Positions 54,243 through 61,816 of a stretch of DNA of 64,000 nucleotides are shown in pieces. Source of the stretch: Streptomyces sp. NBC_01298 (GTDB lineage: Bacteria > Actinomycetota > Actinomycetes > Streptomycetales > Streptomycetaceae); contig NZ_CP108414.1 of assembly GCF_035978755.1 (NCBI RefSeq), positions 5,518,001 to 5,582,000 on the forward strand. Reading direction: 5' to 3'. A model generated the notes under the pieces. It searched no databases. It was not told the DNA's origin and worked only from the letters and a program-made list of their open reading frames with translations. Within the stretch, counting starts at the first letter, position 1; each line of letters starts with the position of its first letter. The translations under genes and the position numbers were made by a program.

Positions 54243-54365
54243 TTCCCCCACCCCGCCCCTTCCCGAAACCGGGGGCTGCCGCCCCCAGCCCCCCGCCTCG
54301 GGGCTCCGCCCCGGATCGGGGTCCGGGGCGGAGCCCCGGTTTCGGGAAGGGGCGGGGTGGGGGAA
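54243..54365. repeat. long hairpin with 32-bp perfect arms between hutF and hutI
   Basis: Arms 54243-54274 and 54334-54365 are exact reverse complements. A second 13-bp stem, GGGGCTCCGCCCC/GGGGCGGAGCCCC, forms at 54300-54337. On the transcript this is a very stable structure that could attenuate hutI. Its arm tip (CCCCACCCCGCCCC) is shared with the element at 48013. Confidence 0.85.
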
Positions 54366-54392
54366 CAAACAACTCGACGACCCCGAGGGACC

Positions 54393-55571
54393 ATGACCAC
54401 CACAGCCATCACCAACATCGGCAGCCTCGTCACCAACGACCCCGCCCTCGGCGACGGCACCCCCCTCGGCCTCATCCAGAACGCGGCCGTGGTGATCGAC
54501 GGCGACCGCATCGCCTGGGTCGGCCCCGCCGACAAGGCGCCCGCCGCCGACGACGCGTTCGACGCGCAGGGCCGCGCCGTGATCCCCGGCTTCGTCGACT
54601 CCCACTCCCACCTCGTCTTCGCGGGCGACCGCACCGCGGAGTTCAACGCCCGCATGTCCGGCCGCGCCTACTCCGCCGGAGGCATCCGCACCACCGTCGC
54701 CGCCACCCGCGCCGCCTCCGACGCCGCGCTCGAAGCGAACCTGGTGCGCCACCTCCACGAGGCCCGCCGCCAGGGCACCACCACCTTCGAGACCAAGTCC
54801 GGCTACGGCCTCACCGTCGAGGACGAGGCGCGAGCCCTCCGCATCGCCGCCGCGCACACCGAGGAGGTCACCTACCTCGGCGCGCACATCGTCTCCCCGG
54901 ACTACGCCGAGGACCCGGCGGGCTACGTGGCCCTCGTCACCGGCGAGATGCTGACCGCCTGCGCCCCGTACGCCCGCTGGGTGGACGTGTTCTGCGAGAG
55001 GGGCGCCTTCGACGGCGACCAGGCGCGGGCGATCCTCACCGCCGGCGCCGCCGCCGGGCTGATCCCGCGCGTCCACGCCAACCAGCTGTCCCACGGCCCC
55101 GGCGTCCAGCTCGCCGTCGAGCTGGAGGCGGCCTCCGCCGACCACTGCACCCACCTCACCGACGCCGACGTGGACGCCCTCGCCCAGGCGTCCGGCACGA
55201 CCGTGGCCACCCTGCTGCCCGGCGCCGAGTTCTCCACGCGCGCGCAGTGGCCCGACGCCCGCCGGCTCCTCGACGCGGGGGTCACCGTGGCGCTGTCGAC
55301 CGACTGCAACCCGGGGTCCTCCTACACGAGCTCGATGCCGTTCTGCATCGCCCTCGCCGTCCGCGACATGGGAATGACCCCGGACGAGGCCCTGTGGTCC
55401 GCCACCGCCGGCGGCGCCCGCGCCCTGCGCCGCGCCGACATCGGCACCCTGACCCCCGGGGCCCGCGCGGACCTGGCCCTGCTCGAGGCCCCCAGCCACG
55501 TCCACCTCGCCTACCGGCCGGGTGTTCCGCTGGTCTCGGCCGTCTGGCAGAAGGGCCTCAAGACGGCCTGA
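54393..55571 (+). CDS. hutI: imidazolonepropionase
   Basis: 392 residues, amidohydrolase superfamily. Metal motif [14 protein letters not shown], substrate loop [42 protein letters not shown] with the metal His, and the catalytic-Asp region [16 protein letters not shown]. It opens the ring of imidazolonepropionate to give formimidoyl-glutamate. ATG 54393 follows GAGGGA. A large hairpin separates it from hutF, so it may be expressed at a lower level than the upstream genes. Confidence 0.96.
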   Translation: MTTTAITNIGSLVTNDPALGDGTPLGLIQNAAVVIDGDRIAWVGPADKAPAADDAFDAQGRAVIPGFVDSHSHLVFAGDRTAEFNARMSGRAYSAGGIRTTVAATRAASDAALEANLVRHLHEARRQGTTTFETKSGYGLTVEDEARALRIAAAHTEEVTYLGAHIVSPDYAEDPAGYVALVTGEMLTACAPYARWVDVFCERGAFDGDQARAILTAGAAAGLIPRVHANQLSHGPGVQLAVELEAASADHCTHLTDADVDALAQASGTTVATLLPGAEFSTRAQWPDARRLLDAGVTVALSTDCNPGSSYTSSMPFCIALAVRDMGMTPDEALWSATAGGARALRRADIGTLTPGARADLALLEAPSHVHLAYRPGVPLVSAVWQKGLKTA

Positions 55572-55589
55572 AACAGCCGGTATCCGGAC

Positions 55590-55621
55590 GCCGCGATCCG
55601 CCCCCGGGCGCGGATCGCGGC
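55590..55621. terminator. hut operon terminator
   Basis: 12-bp perfect stem GCCGCGATCCGC / GCGGATCGCGGC with an 8-base loop, 19 bp after the hutI stop, separating the hut and surface-protein operons. Confidence 0.8.
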
Positions 55622-55748
55622 CTATGGACGGGCTGTTGATACGGCGTCGTCCTTTGTCTTCCCTCCGTAAGGCCCCGGGGCTACCTTGAGCCACCCATCT
55701 GATGTGCCGTCAGTAACTTGTGGCCCGAGGTTCGAGGGGAAGACGAAG

Positions 55749-56408
55749 GTGTCCGACCGGAAACGCTCCACCGCGCTCGCGCTGGCCTCCGCGCTGGCGG
55801 GGGCGGCGGTACTGCTGGCCGCCCCCGCGGCCCATGCGGCCGTTGTCGACGTCCAGTACGACTGCAAGACCCCCATCGGGGACAAGTCGGCGGTCTCGCC
55901 GATCGAGATCAAGGGAGTCAAGGAAGGCAGCGGGTACAAGCTGACGATGTCCTTCCAGAAGGGCGTCTCCTCCAGCCCCATCGAGCTCGGCAAGGGCGCG
56001 ATGACGCCCAGCGCCGTGATCATGGTCGACGGAGCGGAGAAGGCGTCGGTCCCGGTCTCCGGGGCACCCAACTCCGAGGCCGTTCCGGCCAACACCCCCA
56101 TCAAGATCAGTGATCTCTCGGGCACGTACACGCCCAAGAAGTCCGGCAAGGTCACCCTCACGCCGGGCGTGCTCACGATCAAGGCGATGGGTACGACCAC
56201 CACCTGCACCCCGGGCAACAGCCCCAAGCCGTCGCTCGAACTCGACGTGGCGGGCGCCGCGGGCGGCAGCACCACCGGGGACAGCCTTCCGCAGACCGGC
56301 CCCGAGGACTCCGCCATCGCCCTCGGAACCCTGGGCGCCACCGTGATCCTCTCCGGCGCCGCCGGCGTGCTCTGGCTGACCCGGCGCGGCCAGCGGGCCC
56401 GGTCCTGA
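55749..56408 (+). CDS. sortase-anchored surface protein (LPQTG)
   Basis: 219 residues. Signal peptide (TALALASALAGAAVLLAAPAAHAA), one beta-rich domain of about 130 residues with two Cys (VQYDCKTPIG ... TTTTCTP) and the segment DLSGTYTPKKSGKVTLTPG, a Gly/Ser linker, then a cell-wall sorting signal: LPQTG, hydrophobic helix (ALGTLGATVILSGAAGVLWL) and basic tail RRGQRARS. It would be linked to peptidoglycan by sortase. GTG 55749 has GAGGGGA upstream. First gene of a four-gene operon; its domain recurs twice in the last gene. Confidence 0.88.
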   Translation: MSDRKRSTALALASALAGAAVLLAAPAAHAAVVDVQYDCKTPIGDKSAVSPIEIKGVKEGSGYKLTMSFQKGVSSSPIELGKGAMTPSAVIMVDGAEKASVPVSGAPNSEAVPANTPIKISDLSGTYTPKKSGKVTLTPGVLTIKAMGTTTTCTPGNSPKPSLELDVAGAAGGSTTGDSLPQTGPEDSAIALGTLGATVILSGAAGVLWLTRRGQRARS

Positions 56409-56425
56409 ACGGAGCGCACCCGGTC

Positions 56426-57493
56426 ATGCCCGTGCTCCACTCGCCCCGAAGGCCCGGCGGGCTCCTCCTCGCCACCGTCGCCGCCGCGGCCGCCGCCGTG
56501 CTCCCCTGCGCGGTGGCGGCCCCGGCCGCCGCCGCCGGGCCCGGCTGGACCGCCGAGCCCGTCGCCGGGAGCACACCGGCGGCGGCGAAGGCCGGGGCCC
56601 GCCCGTACGTCGCGCGCCCGTTCTTCTACCTTGCCGGTCCCTCCGGCACGGTGCTGGAGGACCGCCTCGTCCTGGCCAACACCAGCGACCAGGAGCACAC
56701 CATCACCCTGCGCGGCGCCGACGTCTACAACACGGCGGACGGCGCCTTCGCCGTGCGCCCCGCCGGGCCCGCCGCCGGAGGCGGCTCGGAAGGGCACGCC
56801 GGCGGCGCGGGCCCGTGGATCAGCTTCGGCGCGGGCACCACGGTCAAGGTCCCGGCGCACACCCGCGCCGTGGTCCCCTTCACCGTCACCGTGCCGCCCG
56901 GCTCCCCGCCGGGGGACCACCCGGCCGCCGTCGTCGCCACCGAGTCCGGCCGCGAGGTGGGCGTACGGGTCCACCTGCGCGTCGGCGGCCCGGCGCTGGC
57001 GGCGCTCACGGTCGAGGACGTGTCCGTACGGGGCAAGGGCGCGACCGCACGCGTCGCCTACACCCTGGTCAACCGCGGCAACGTGGCCCTCGCCCCCGAG
57101 CTCGCCATCAGCGCCGGGGGAACCCTCGGCAAGGTCGCGGGCCGCAGCGTCCGCACCCTGCCCGTCGAGGTGCTGCCCGGCCAGCGCGTCGAGCTGACCG
57201 AACCCTGGCCCGGTGCGCCCGTGTTCGACCGGGTCGCACTGACCCTCACCGTCACGGCCCCCGGCGGCGCCCGCGCCACGGGAAGCACCTCGGCCTGGTT
57301 CGTGCCCTGGGGCATCGCGGGCACGACCGGCCTCGGGCTGCTGGGCCTCGGCGCCGTGGCCGCGGGCGCGCTGCTCCTCGTACGCAAGCGGCGGATCCGG
57401 TCCGGTGACGGGCCCGGGCCCGCGCCGCACGGGAGCGCCGTACCCGAAGAATCCCCAGCGCCGGAACACGAGTTGACGGGAGCACCCAGGTGA
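56426..57493 (+). CDS. secreted DUF916-like (WxLIP-type) protein with C-terminal membrane anchor
   Basis: 355 residues. Signal peptide (ending APAAAA), then an Ig-like beta domain starting ARPYVARPFFYLAGPSGTVLEDRLVLANTSDQEHTITLRGADVYN, which is the pattern of the DUF916/WxL-interacting N-terminal domain. A second beta domain follows (GPALAALTVEDVSVRGKG, YTLVNRGNVALAPELAIS), then a membrane helix (IAGTTGLGLLGLGAVAAGALLLV) and basic tail. In Firmicutes such proteins hold WxL proteins at the peptidoglycan. The assignment to DUF916 is by pattern only. The stop overlaps the next GTG. Confidence 0.75.
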   Translation: MPVLHSPRRPGGLLLATVAAAAAAVLPCAVAAPAAAAGPGWTAEPVAGSTPAAAKAGARPYVARPFFYLAGPSGTVLEDRLVLANTSDQEHTITLRGADVYNTADGAFAVRPAGPAAGGGSEGHAGGAGPWISFGAGTTVKVPAHTRAVVPFTVTVPPGSPPGDHPAAVVATESGREVGVRVHLRVGGPALAALTVEDVSVRGKGATARVAYTLVNRGNVALAPELAISAGGTLGKVAGRSVRTLPVEVLPGQRVELTEPWPGAPVFDRVALTLTVTAPGGARATGSTSAWFVPWGIAGTTGLGLLGLGAVAAGALLLVRKRRIRSGDGPGPAPHGSAVPEESPAPEHELTGAPR

Positions 57494-58698
57494 GCGCCAA
57501 GGCCGGTGGGAGACACGGCGGCAAGGTCAGGGCCCTGGTCGCGGCGGGACGCGCGGGGCTGGTGGCGGGGCTGGCGGCGGGTCTGGCGGTGTGCGCGCTG
57601 GCACTGTGCGCGGCGGCCCCGGCCGCCGCGGACGACGGGGCCAAGCCCGCCGTGGCCCTCTCGCTCAAGGAAGCCGCCAAGGGCACGCAGATGGCCGTCA
57701 CCGGAACCGGCTGGCGGGCCAAGACCATGGTGATGCTGCTGGTCTGCGGACAGAACATGATCGGCGGCACCAACAGCTGCGCCAACGCCGACGGGGTGGC
57801 CGTCTCGGTCGCCGACGACGGGCACTTCTCCGCCCAGCTCCCGGTGGTCGCCCCGCCCAAGCCCTGCCCCTGCGTGGTCAACGTGACCTCCGTCAACGGG
57901 GACCAGTCCACCGTCGCGGCCGCGCTGAAGATCACCGACCACCCGGTCGCCGACCTGCCCGCCGAGGGCGGCACGGCCCGGCTCGCCCTGCTCACCGGGG
58001 TCCGGCTCAAGGGCGAGGACGGGGTGCTGACCTGGTTCGGGGCCCCGCCCGGCCGCACGTTCACGGTCACCGTGGGCAATCTCGGCTCCGCCGCGGTCAA
58101 GGACCCGGTCTTCCAGCTCGGCACCGCCCACGGGGTGTTCGCGCCGACCTGGGAGGAGGTCCGCTGGAAGGGCACCATCCCGCCCGGCGGCAAGGCCGAG
58201 GTCTCCCTCGACGCCACCCTGACCGCGGGCGCCCACGGGGACTACACCCTCTCCCTCAAGTACGGGGAGACGGTGCTGGCCACGCAGCCCTGGGGCGTGG
58301 CCCGCCCGTACGGGGTGCTGCTGTTCTGGGGCCTGCTCCTGCTGGTGATCCCGGCCGGCGTCTTCCGCATCGGCATGGCCGTCGTGGACAAGGTCCGCCC
58401 CCGCGCGGGTCTCTCGGCGCTCGGAGGCCGCCACCGCGGCCACGGGCCGGACCCGGCGGCGGCGGTGACCGCCCGGCTGCCGCGGATCCCGGCGGTACGG
58501 GGCCCCGCGCGGGCTCCCGTACGGGGGCCCCTGGCCCGCTCCGCCCCGTCGGCCGAACCCCCACAGACCACCACGGCGGCACTGCCGTGGTTCACCCCGG
58601 ACAGCGCGCCGGGGACAAACGCACCATCCGACGCACCACAGGCAGCACAGACGTCCGCACCGTCTGAGAACAGTCCGACGACGAAAGGAAACCTGTGA
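57490..58698 (+). CDS. secreted membrane-anchored protein with Ig/neocarzinostatin-like domain
   Basis: 402 residues. Signal peptide (LAGLAAGLAVCALALCAAAPAAA), a first beta domain with MAVTGTGWRAKTMVMLLVCGQ and four further Cys (SCANA; KPCPCVVNV) that resembles the neocarzinostatin/Ig fold. A second DUF11- or Ig-like domain follows (GRTFTVTVGNLGSAAVKDP), then a membrane helix (YGVLLFWGLLLLVIPAGVF) and a long disordered, probably cytoplasmic, Pro/Ala tail. GTG 57490 overlaps the previous stop, and its stop overlaps the next GTG, so stoichiometric synthesis is likely. No close named family. Confidence 0.75.
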   Translation: MSAKAGGRHGGKVRALVAAGRAGLVAGLAAGLAVCALALCAAAPAAADDGAKPAVALSLKEAAKGTQMAVTGTGWRAKTMVMLLVCGQNMIGGTNSCANADGVAVSVADDGHFSAQLPVVAPPKPCPCVVNVTSVNGDQSTVAAALKITDHPVADLPAEGGTARLALLTGVRLKGEDGVLTWFGAPPGRTFTVTVGNLGSAAVKDPVFQLGTAHGVFAPTWEEVRWKGTIPPGGKAEVSLDATLTAGAHGDYTLSLKYGETVLATQPWGVARPYGVLLFWGLLLLVIPAGVFRIGMAVVDKVRPRAGLSALGGRHRGHGPDPAAAVTARLPRIPAVRGPARAPVRGPLARSAPSAEPPQTTTAALPWFTPDSAPGTNAPSDAPQAAQTSAPSENSPTTKGNL

Positions 58699-60032
58699 AC
58701 ACCCAACGGAGGATGAGCGCGGCCGCGATCGCGCTGCTTCTCGGCGGCGCGGGCGTGGTGATGGTGGCCGCGGCCCCGGCCGGCGCGGCCGAGATCTCGT
58801 TCCAGACCGTGTGTGATCCACCGATCGGGAGCAACATCGAGGGGACGACCAAGGCCGAGGTCACCGTGACGCCCGCCGAGGCCAAGGTGGGCGACGAGGT
58901 GGAGGTGGTCTGGAAGACCACCAAGGCGGCTTCGGACAACCCGGGCTACACGGATCTGGCGCCGAACTCGGTGACCCCGTCCGGGGTGATCAAGCTGGGC
59001 GGGGACGCCACCGGCGACCTGGCGGTGCAGGGCAAGGCGGAGAACCCGGCGATCCCCAAGAACTCGCCGATGGTGGTCACTCCCATGAAGGCGAAGCTCA
59101 AGCTGACGAAGGCCGGCACGGTCACCCTGACCCCGGCCTCGTACAAGATCAACGTGATGAGCACGGACACCGTGTGCACGGCCAAGGCGGGGACGACCGT
59201 CCCGGTCGGGGCCACGATCAAGGTGACCGGCTCGGGCACGCCGCCCACCACGGCTCCGCCGACGAGTCAGCCGCCCACGAGTCAGCCCCCGACGAGCCAG
59301 CCGCCCACGAGCCAGCCGCCCACGAGCCAGCCCCCCACCAGCCAGCCGCCCACGAGCCCCGCGCCCACCCAGTCCGGTGGGGGCCAGACCGACTTCCCGG
59401 GCCAGACCGTGGACGTCACCTTCGACTGCGGGTCCTTCATCCAGGGCGGTCCGCTCAAGGGCAAGGTGACGATCAACGCGAAGAAGAACGGCGGCAACTA
59501 CGACCTGACCGCCACCACCGCCAAGGGCGTGATGAACAGCCCCATGGACCTTCCCGCGGGAGCGCTCCAGCCGGCTCTGGACATCAAGCTCGGCGGGGCC
59601 GACAGCGGCATCGTCAAGGTCAGCGGTCCGGGCAACCCCGATCCGATCAAGGGCGGCGCGCCGGTCAGTCTCAGTGACATGAAGGGCACCTACAAGCCCG
59701 GCAAGACCGGCAAGACCACGCTGACCCCGGACAAGCTGACGATCAACGTGGTCATGGCCCCGGGCGCCGCCCCGATCGTGGTGCCCTGCGTGGCGAAGTC
59801 CAGTGCGGTGTCGCTCACGCTCGACACCGCCGCCCAGCCGGGCGGCTCGGGCACCTCCGGCTCCTCCGGCGCCGCGGGCTCCTCGGGCAGCACCTCGGGC
59901 GGCCTCGCCCAGACCGGAGCCTCGGACGACGGCGGCATCAAGGCCCTGGCCCTGGTCGCCGGCACGGTGATGCTCCTCGGCGCGGCCGTCTTCACCTTCA
60001 CCCCGTGGCGCCGCCTGCGCGGCACGAGGTAA
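58695..60032 (+). CDS. sortase-anchored surface protein with two repeat domains (LAQTG)
   Basis: 445 residues. Signal peptide (ending APAGAA), a first beta domain (EISFQTVCDPPIGSN ... STDTVCTA), a stalk of seven PPTSQ-type pentapeptides (nt about 59260-59360), and a second domain (VDVTFDCGSF ... DMKGTYKPGKTGKTTLTPD ... VVPCVAK). Then a Gly/Ser linker and a sorting signal LAQTG, hydrophobic helix and RRLRGTR tail. LAxTG is the class E sortase motif of Streptomyces. Both domains are homologous to that of the first gene of the operon. GTG 58695 follows AAGGAA. Confidence 0.88.
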   Translation: MNTQRRMSAAAIALLLGGAGVVMVAAAPAGAAEISFQTVCDPPIGSNIEGTTKAEVTVTPAEAKVGDEVEVVWKTTKAASDNPGYTDLAPNSVTPSGVIKLGGDATGDLAVQGKAENPAIPKNSPMVVTPMKAKLKLTKAGTVTLTPASYKINVMSTDTVCTAKAGTTVPVGATIKVTGSGTPPTTAPPTSQPPTSQPPTSQPPTSQPPTSQPPTSQPPTSPAPTQSGGGQTDFPGQTVDVTFDCGSFIQGGPLKGKVTINAKKNGGNYDLTATTAKGVMNSPMDLPAGALQPALDIKLGGADSGIVKVSGPGNPDPIKGGAPVSLSDMKGTYKPGKTGKTTLTPDKLTINVVMAPGAAPIVVPCVAKSSAVSLTLDTAAQPGGSGTSGSSGAAGSSGSTSGGLAQTGASDDGGIKALALVAGTVMLLGAAVFTFTPWRRLRGTR

Positions 60033-60050
60033 CCGGACCGTCGCCCGGCA

Positions 60051-60087
60051 GCCGCGCGCATCCGCCTCCCGGCGTGGTGCGCGCGGC
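60051..60087. terminator. terminator of the surface-protein operon
   Basis: 10-bp stem GCCGCGCGCA / TGCGCGCGGC around a 17-base loop, 19 bp after the last stop codon. Confidence 0.6.
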
Positions 60088-60328
60088 AGGGCTGATGTGT
60101 CAGGTTTCAAGATCGAGTAGTTGGTAATGGTCGGTGGCGGCGGCGATGTTCGTCCAGCCGGTCCACCACCTCGGTCAGCGAGGCGAGTTCCGACAGGTCA
60201 CCGGACGGGCAGGGCAGGTCGATGCCCCCGTACGGGCGATGCAGGACATCGATCAGGGAGGATGACACGCGAACGCGACCCCGGTTCGTGATCAGCTCAT
60301 CTCGCAAGCCGAGAACACATCAGCCCTG
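60087..60328 (-). mobile_element. 242-bp internally deleted ISAs1-like remnant
   Basis: Bounded by inverted copies of CAGGGCTGATGTGT (60087-60100 and 60315-60328), which I read as IS terminal repeats. On the minus strand it encodes the first 50 residues of a transposase (start at 60307, IDVLHRPYGGIDLPCPSGDL), then changes to unrelated sequence and stops. MITE-like size. No obvious target-site duplication. Its 60155-60328 part is an exact inverted copy of 61520-61693. Confidence 0.75.
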
Positions 60329-60360
60329 GTTCAGAGTGCCGTGCGGCCTGTGAGAAACGC

Positions 60361-60398
60361 GAAGAGGCCGCCGCACCGTGTAGTGCGGCGGCCTCTTC
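60361..60398. terminator. 16-bp terminator hairpin inside the cassette
   Basis: GAAGAGGCCGCCGCAC / GTGCGGCGGCCTCTTC around CGTGTA. Positioned just outside the IS remnant. No gene ends immediately before it on the plus strand apart from the IS-interrupted surface operon region. The rest of 60399-60744 shows only a promoter-like GTGACC-N17-CATAAT (60429-60457) and a 10-bp AT-rich palindrome (60652-60675). Confidence 0.7.
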
Positions 60399-60744
60399 GT
60401 TCGAACCAGGCGGTTCAGAAGTGTGTCAGTGACCCTTTTCGTCCTGTCGCGCATAATAGGGCGAAAATGATACCGGGAAGGTCTTTGCTCGGCATCGGCG
60501 TCGACCCGAGTTCATCCAGGGGAGCGTTACCCCGTTAGCCCGCAAGTCTGCGCCAGTGTCCCTTTTGGTCTCCGGCTCCAGGATGTATCCGGAAGGCCCT
60601 GCGGCGTGACCTGGAGATCTTATGGCATTGCCGATTTAAATACCGTCAGGATTGCAGCTATTAAAATAGCTGCAACGGTGAGGGCATCTGATCACCTTGT
60701 TGTGTTGCGGCCACTGCAAATCCCTTACCCGGCGGGTGTCTCTA

Positions 60745-61122
60745 TTACCTCAGCTCCGTCTTCCCGATGATCAGGGCAGATGCGAGCGGGCAGGTTACAG
60801 ACGAGTTCTGACCGAATGGCTTCCAAGGCCCCTGCACCCACGTGTTGATGGTGTGGGTGTTCCCTCGGCCCCGCTCCATGGCGCAGTACGCAGCCGCACG
60901 GTGTTGCGTCTTGCTTCGATCCATTCCGGGCCCAGTGAGGGCCACACACTTGGAGGTGACCGTCTTCTTGGCGATGGACTGATCCAGACTGCATGACCAG
61001 CCATTAGTTGCTGCTGAGGCCTGGCCGGCGCCGAAAACGGCGAGTCCCCCCGCCGCAATAAGCGTGGCTGTCCCCATGGTGAACCACTTGCGCATTCCTG
61101 CGGAAAGGCTGTATGTGGTCAT
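60745..61122 (-). CDS. small secreted four-cysteine protein
   Basis: 125 residues. Signal peptide (WFTMGTATLIAAGGLAVFGAGQASA) and a mature part of about 88 residues with four Cys (GWSCSL, SKCVAL, AYCAME, VTCPLA), probably two disulfides, and a WVQGPWKPFG motif. Codon use is less G/C-biased than in neighbours (for example GTT, AGT, AAG mixes), consistent with transfer. Family not recognised; small secreted Cys-rich proteins of this type are common in Streptomyces. ATG 61134 is an alternative start. It lies inside the IS-flanked cassette. Confidence 0.75.
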   Translation of the reverse strand: MTTYSLSAGMRKWFTMGTATLIAAGGLAVFGAGQASAATNGWSCSLDQSIAKKTVTSKCVALTGPGMDRSKTQHRAAAYCAMERGRGNTHTINTWVQGPWKPFGQNSSVTCPLASALIIGKTELR

Positions 61123-61519
61123 GATACGCCTCATCCCCCTTGATTGTGAATTGGTGAAGGCTACGTCAGTTAAGGAATTGGTAGCCGGCGACAGAATCCT
61201 CTCCCTCTGGAAACGCCAGGGGGAGAGGGGTGAGAGATGATTCCAGAAAGCGTGAGCTGGTGAAAGCGTTACCTAGAGTTGTGAGATATTGGTCACTTCC
61301 CACCGAGGGGTGAGTCTGCGTAGGGGTAGTCCGAAAGGGCGGTTCCCTTAGTGAAGTCGCCTTTACTGTCGAGGAGTTGAATCTGATCGGTCGTTTTCGG
61401 GTGCTGGGTGATGTCCCTTTCCCCTGCGCCTGCAAGAACGGGCTCATGCGGCTTGCAGTCGACCCTCGCTCCTCAGTAGACAGGCCACGCGCCGGCTTGT
61501 GTTCAAGGCCATTGCGGGG
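61123..61519. other. cassette segment upstream of the secreted-protein gene
   Basis: About 400 bp without a supported gene. It contains a 12-pair hairpin at 61199-61227 (CTCTCCCTCTGG/CCAGGGGGAGAG, one T.G pair), 77 bp upstream of the gene start. A minus-strand ORF here lacks a Shine-Dalgarno and is not called. Confidence 0.55.
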
Positions 61520-61540
61520 CAGGGCTGATGTGTTCTCGGC

Positions 61541-61753
61541 TTGCGAGATGAGCTGATCACGAACCGGGGTCGCGTTCGCGTGTCATCCTCCCTGATCGAT
61601 GTCCTGCATCGCCCGTACGGGGGCATCGACCTGCCCTGCCCGTCCGGTGACCTGTCGGAACTCGCCTCGCTGACCGAGGTGGTGGACCGGCTGCCCGATC
61701 CCCGGCGGGTGCGGGGCGGCCGCTACCGGCCGGGCGCCCTGCTCGCCCTGTAA
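61541..61753 (+). pseudogene. truncated ISAs1-family transposase, N-terminus only
   Basis: 70 codons: SSLIDVLHRPYGGIDLPCPSGDLSELASLTEVVDRLPDPRRVRG, then RYRPGALLAL and stop. This is the N-terminal domain of ISAs1-type transposases, where LPDPRR.RG.RY.L..LLAL is followed by the catalytic DDE region; that region is missing. The IS end CAGGGCTGATGTGT is at 61520. The remnant runs into the terminator of the peptide transporter gene. Confidence 0.85.
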
Positions 61754-61759
61754 AACAGG

Positions 61760-61792
61760 GCGGCCCGGGACGCTTTTGGCGTACCGGGCCGC
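61760..61792 (-). terminator. terminator of the peptide transporter gene
   Basis: 9-bp stem GCGGCCCGG / CCGGGCCGC, followed on the minus strand by CCTGTTTTAC, 24 bp after the transporter stop. Confidence 0.7.
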
Positions 61793-61816
61793 TTGCTGTG
61801 AAGGACGGGGCGTGCG

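Larger units (their letters stand above)
60155..61693. repeat. 174-bp perfect inverted repeat flanking a 1.19-kb cassette
   Basis: Arms 60155-60328 and 61520-61693 are reverse complements over the whole length, with no mismatch seen. The enclosed 60329-61519 segment has lower GC than the rest of the window, and carries a terminator, a small secreted protein gene and hairpins. Confidence 0.9.

Noticed and set aside
52377..55694. 1105-codon minus-strand frame opposite hutF and hutI
   Set aside because: Crosses two certain hut genes and their intergenic hairpin; no recognisable domain.
60341..60538. 65-codon plus-strand frame running through the terminator hairpin at 60361
   Set aside because: A hairpin inside the frame and no start signals; only its last 23 codons follow a promoter, treated as a finding.
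61166..61447. 93-codon minus-strand frame in the cassette
   Set aside because: No Shine-Dalgarno, no signal peptide or domain; the lower GC here makes it less of a shadow, but nothing supports it.
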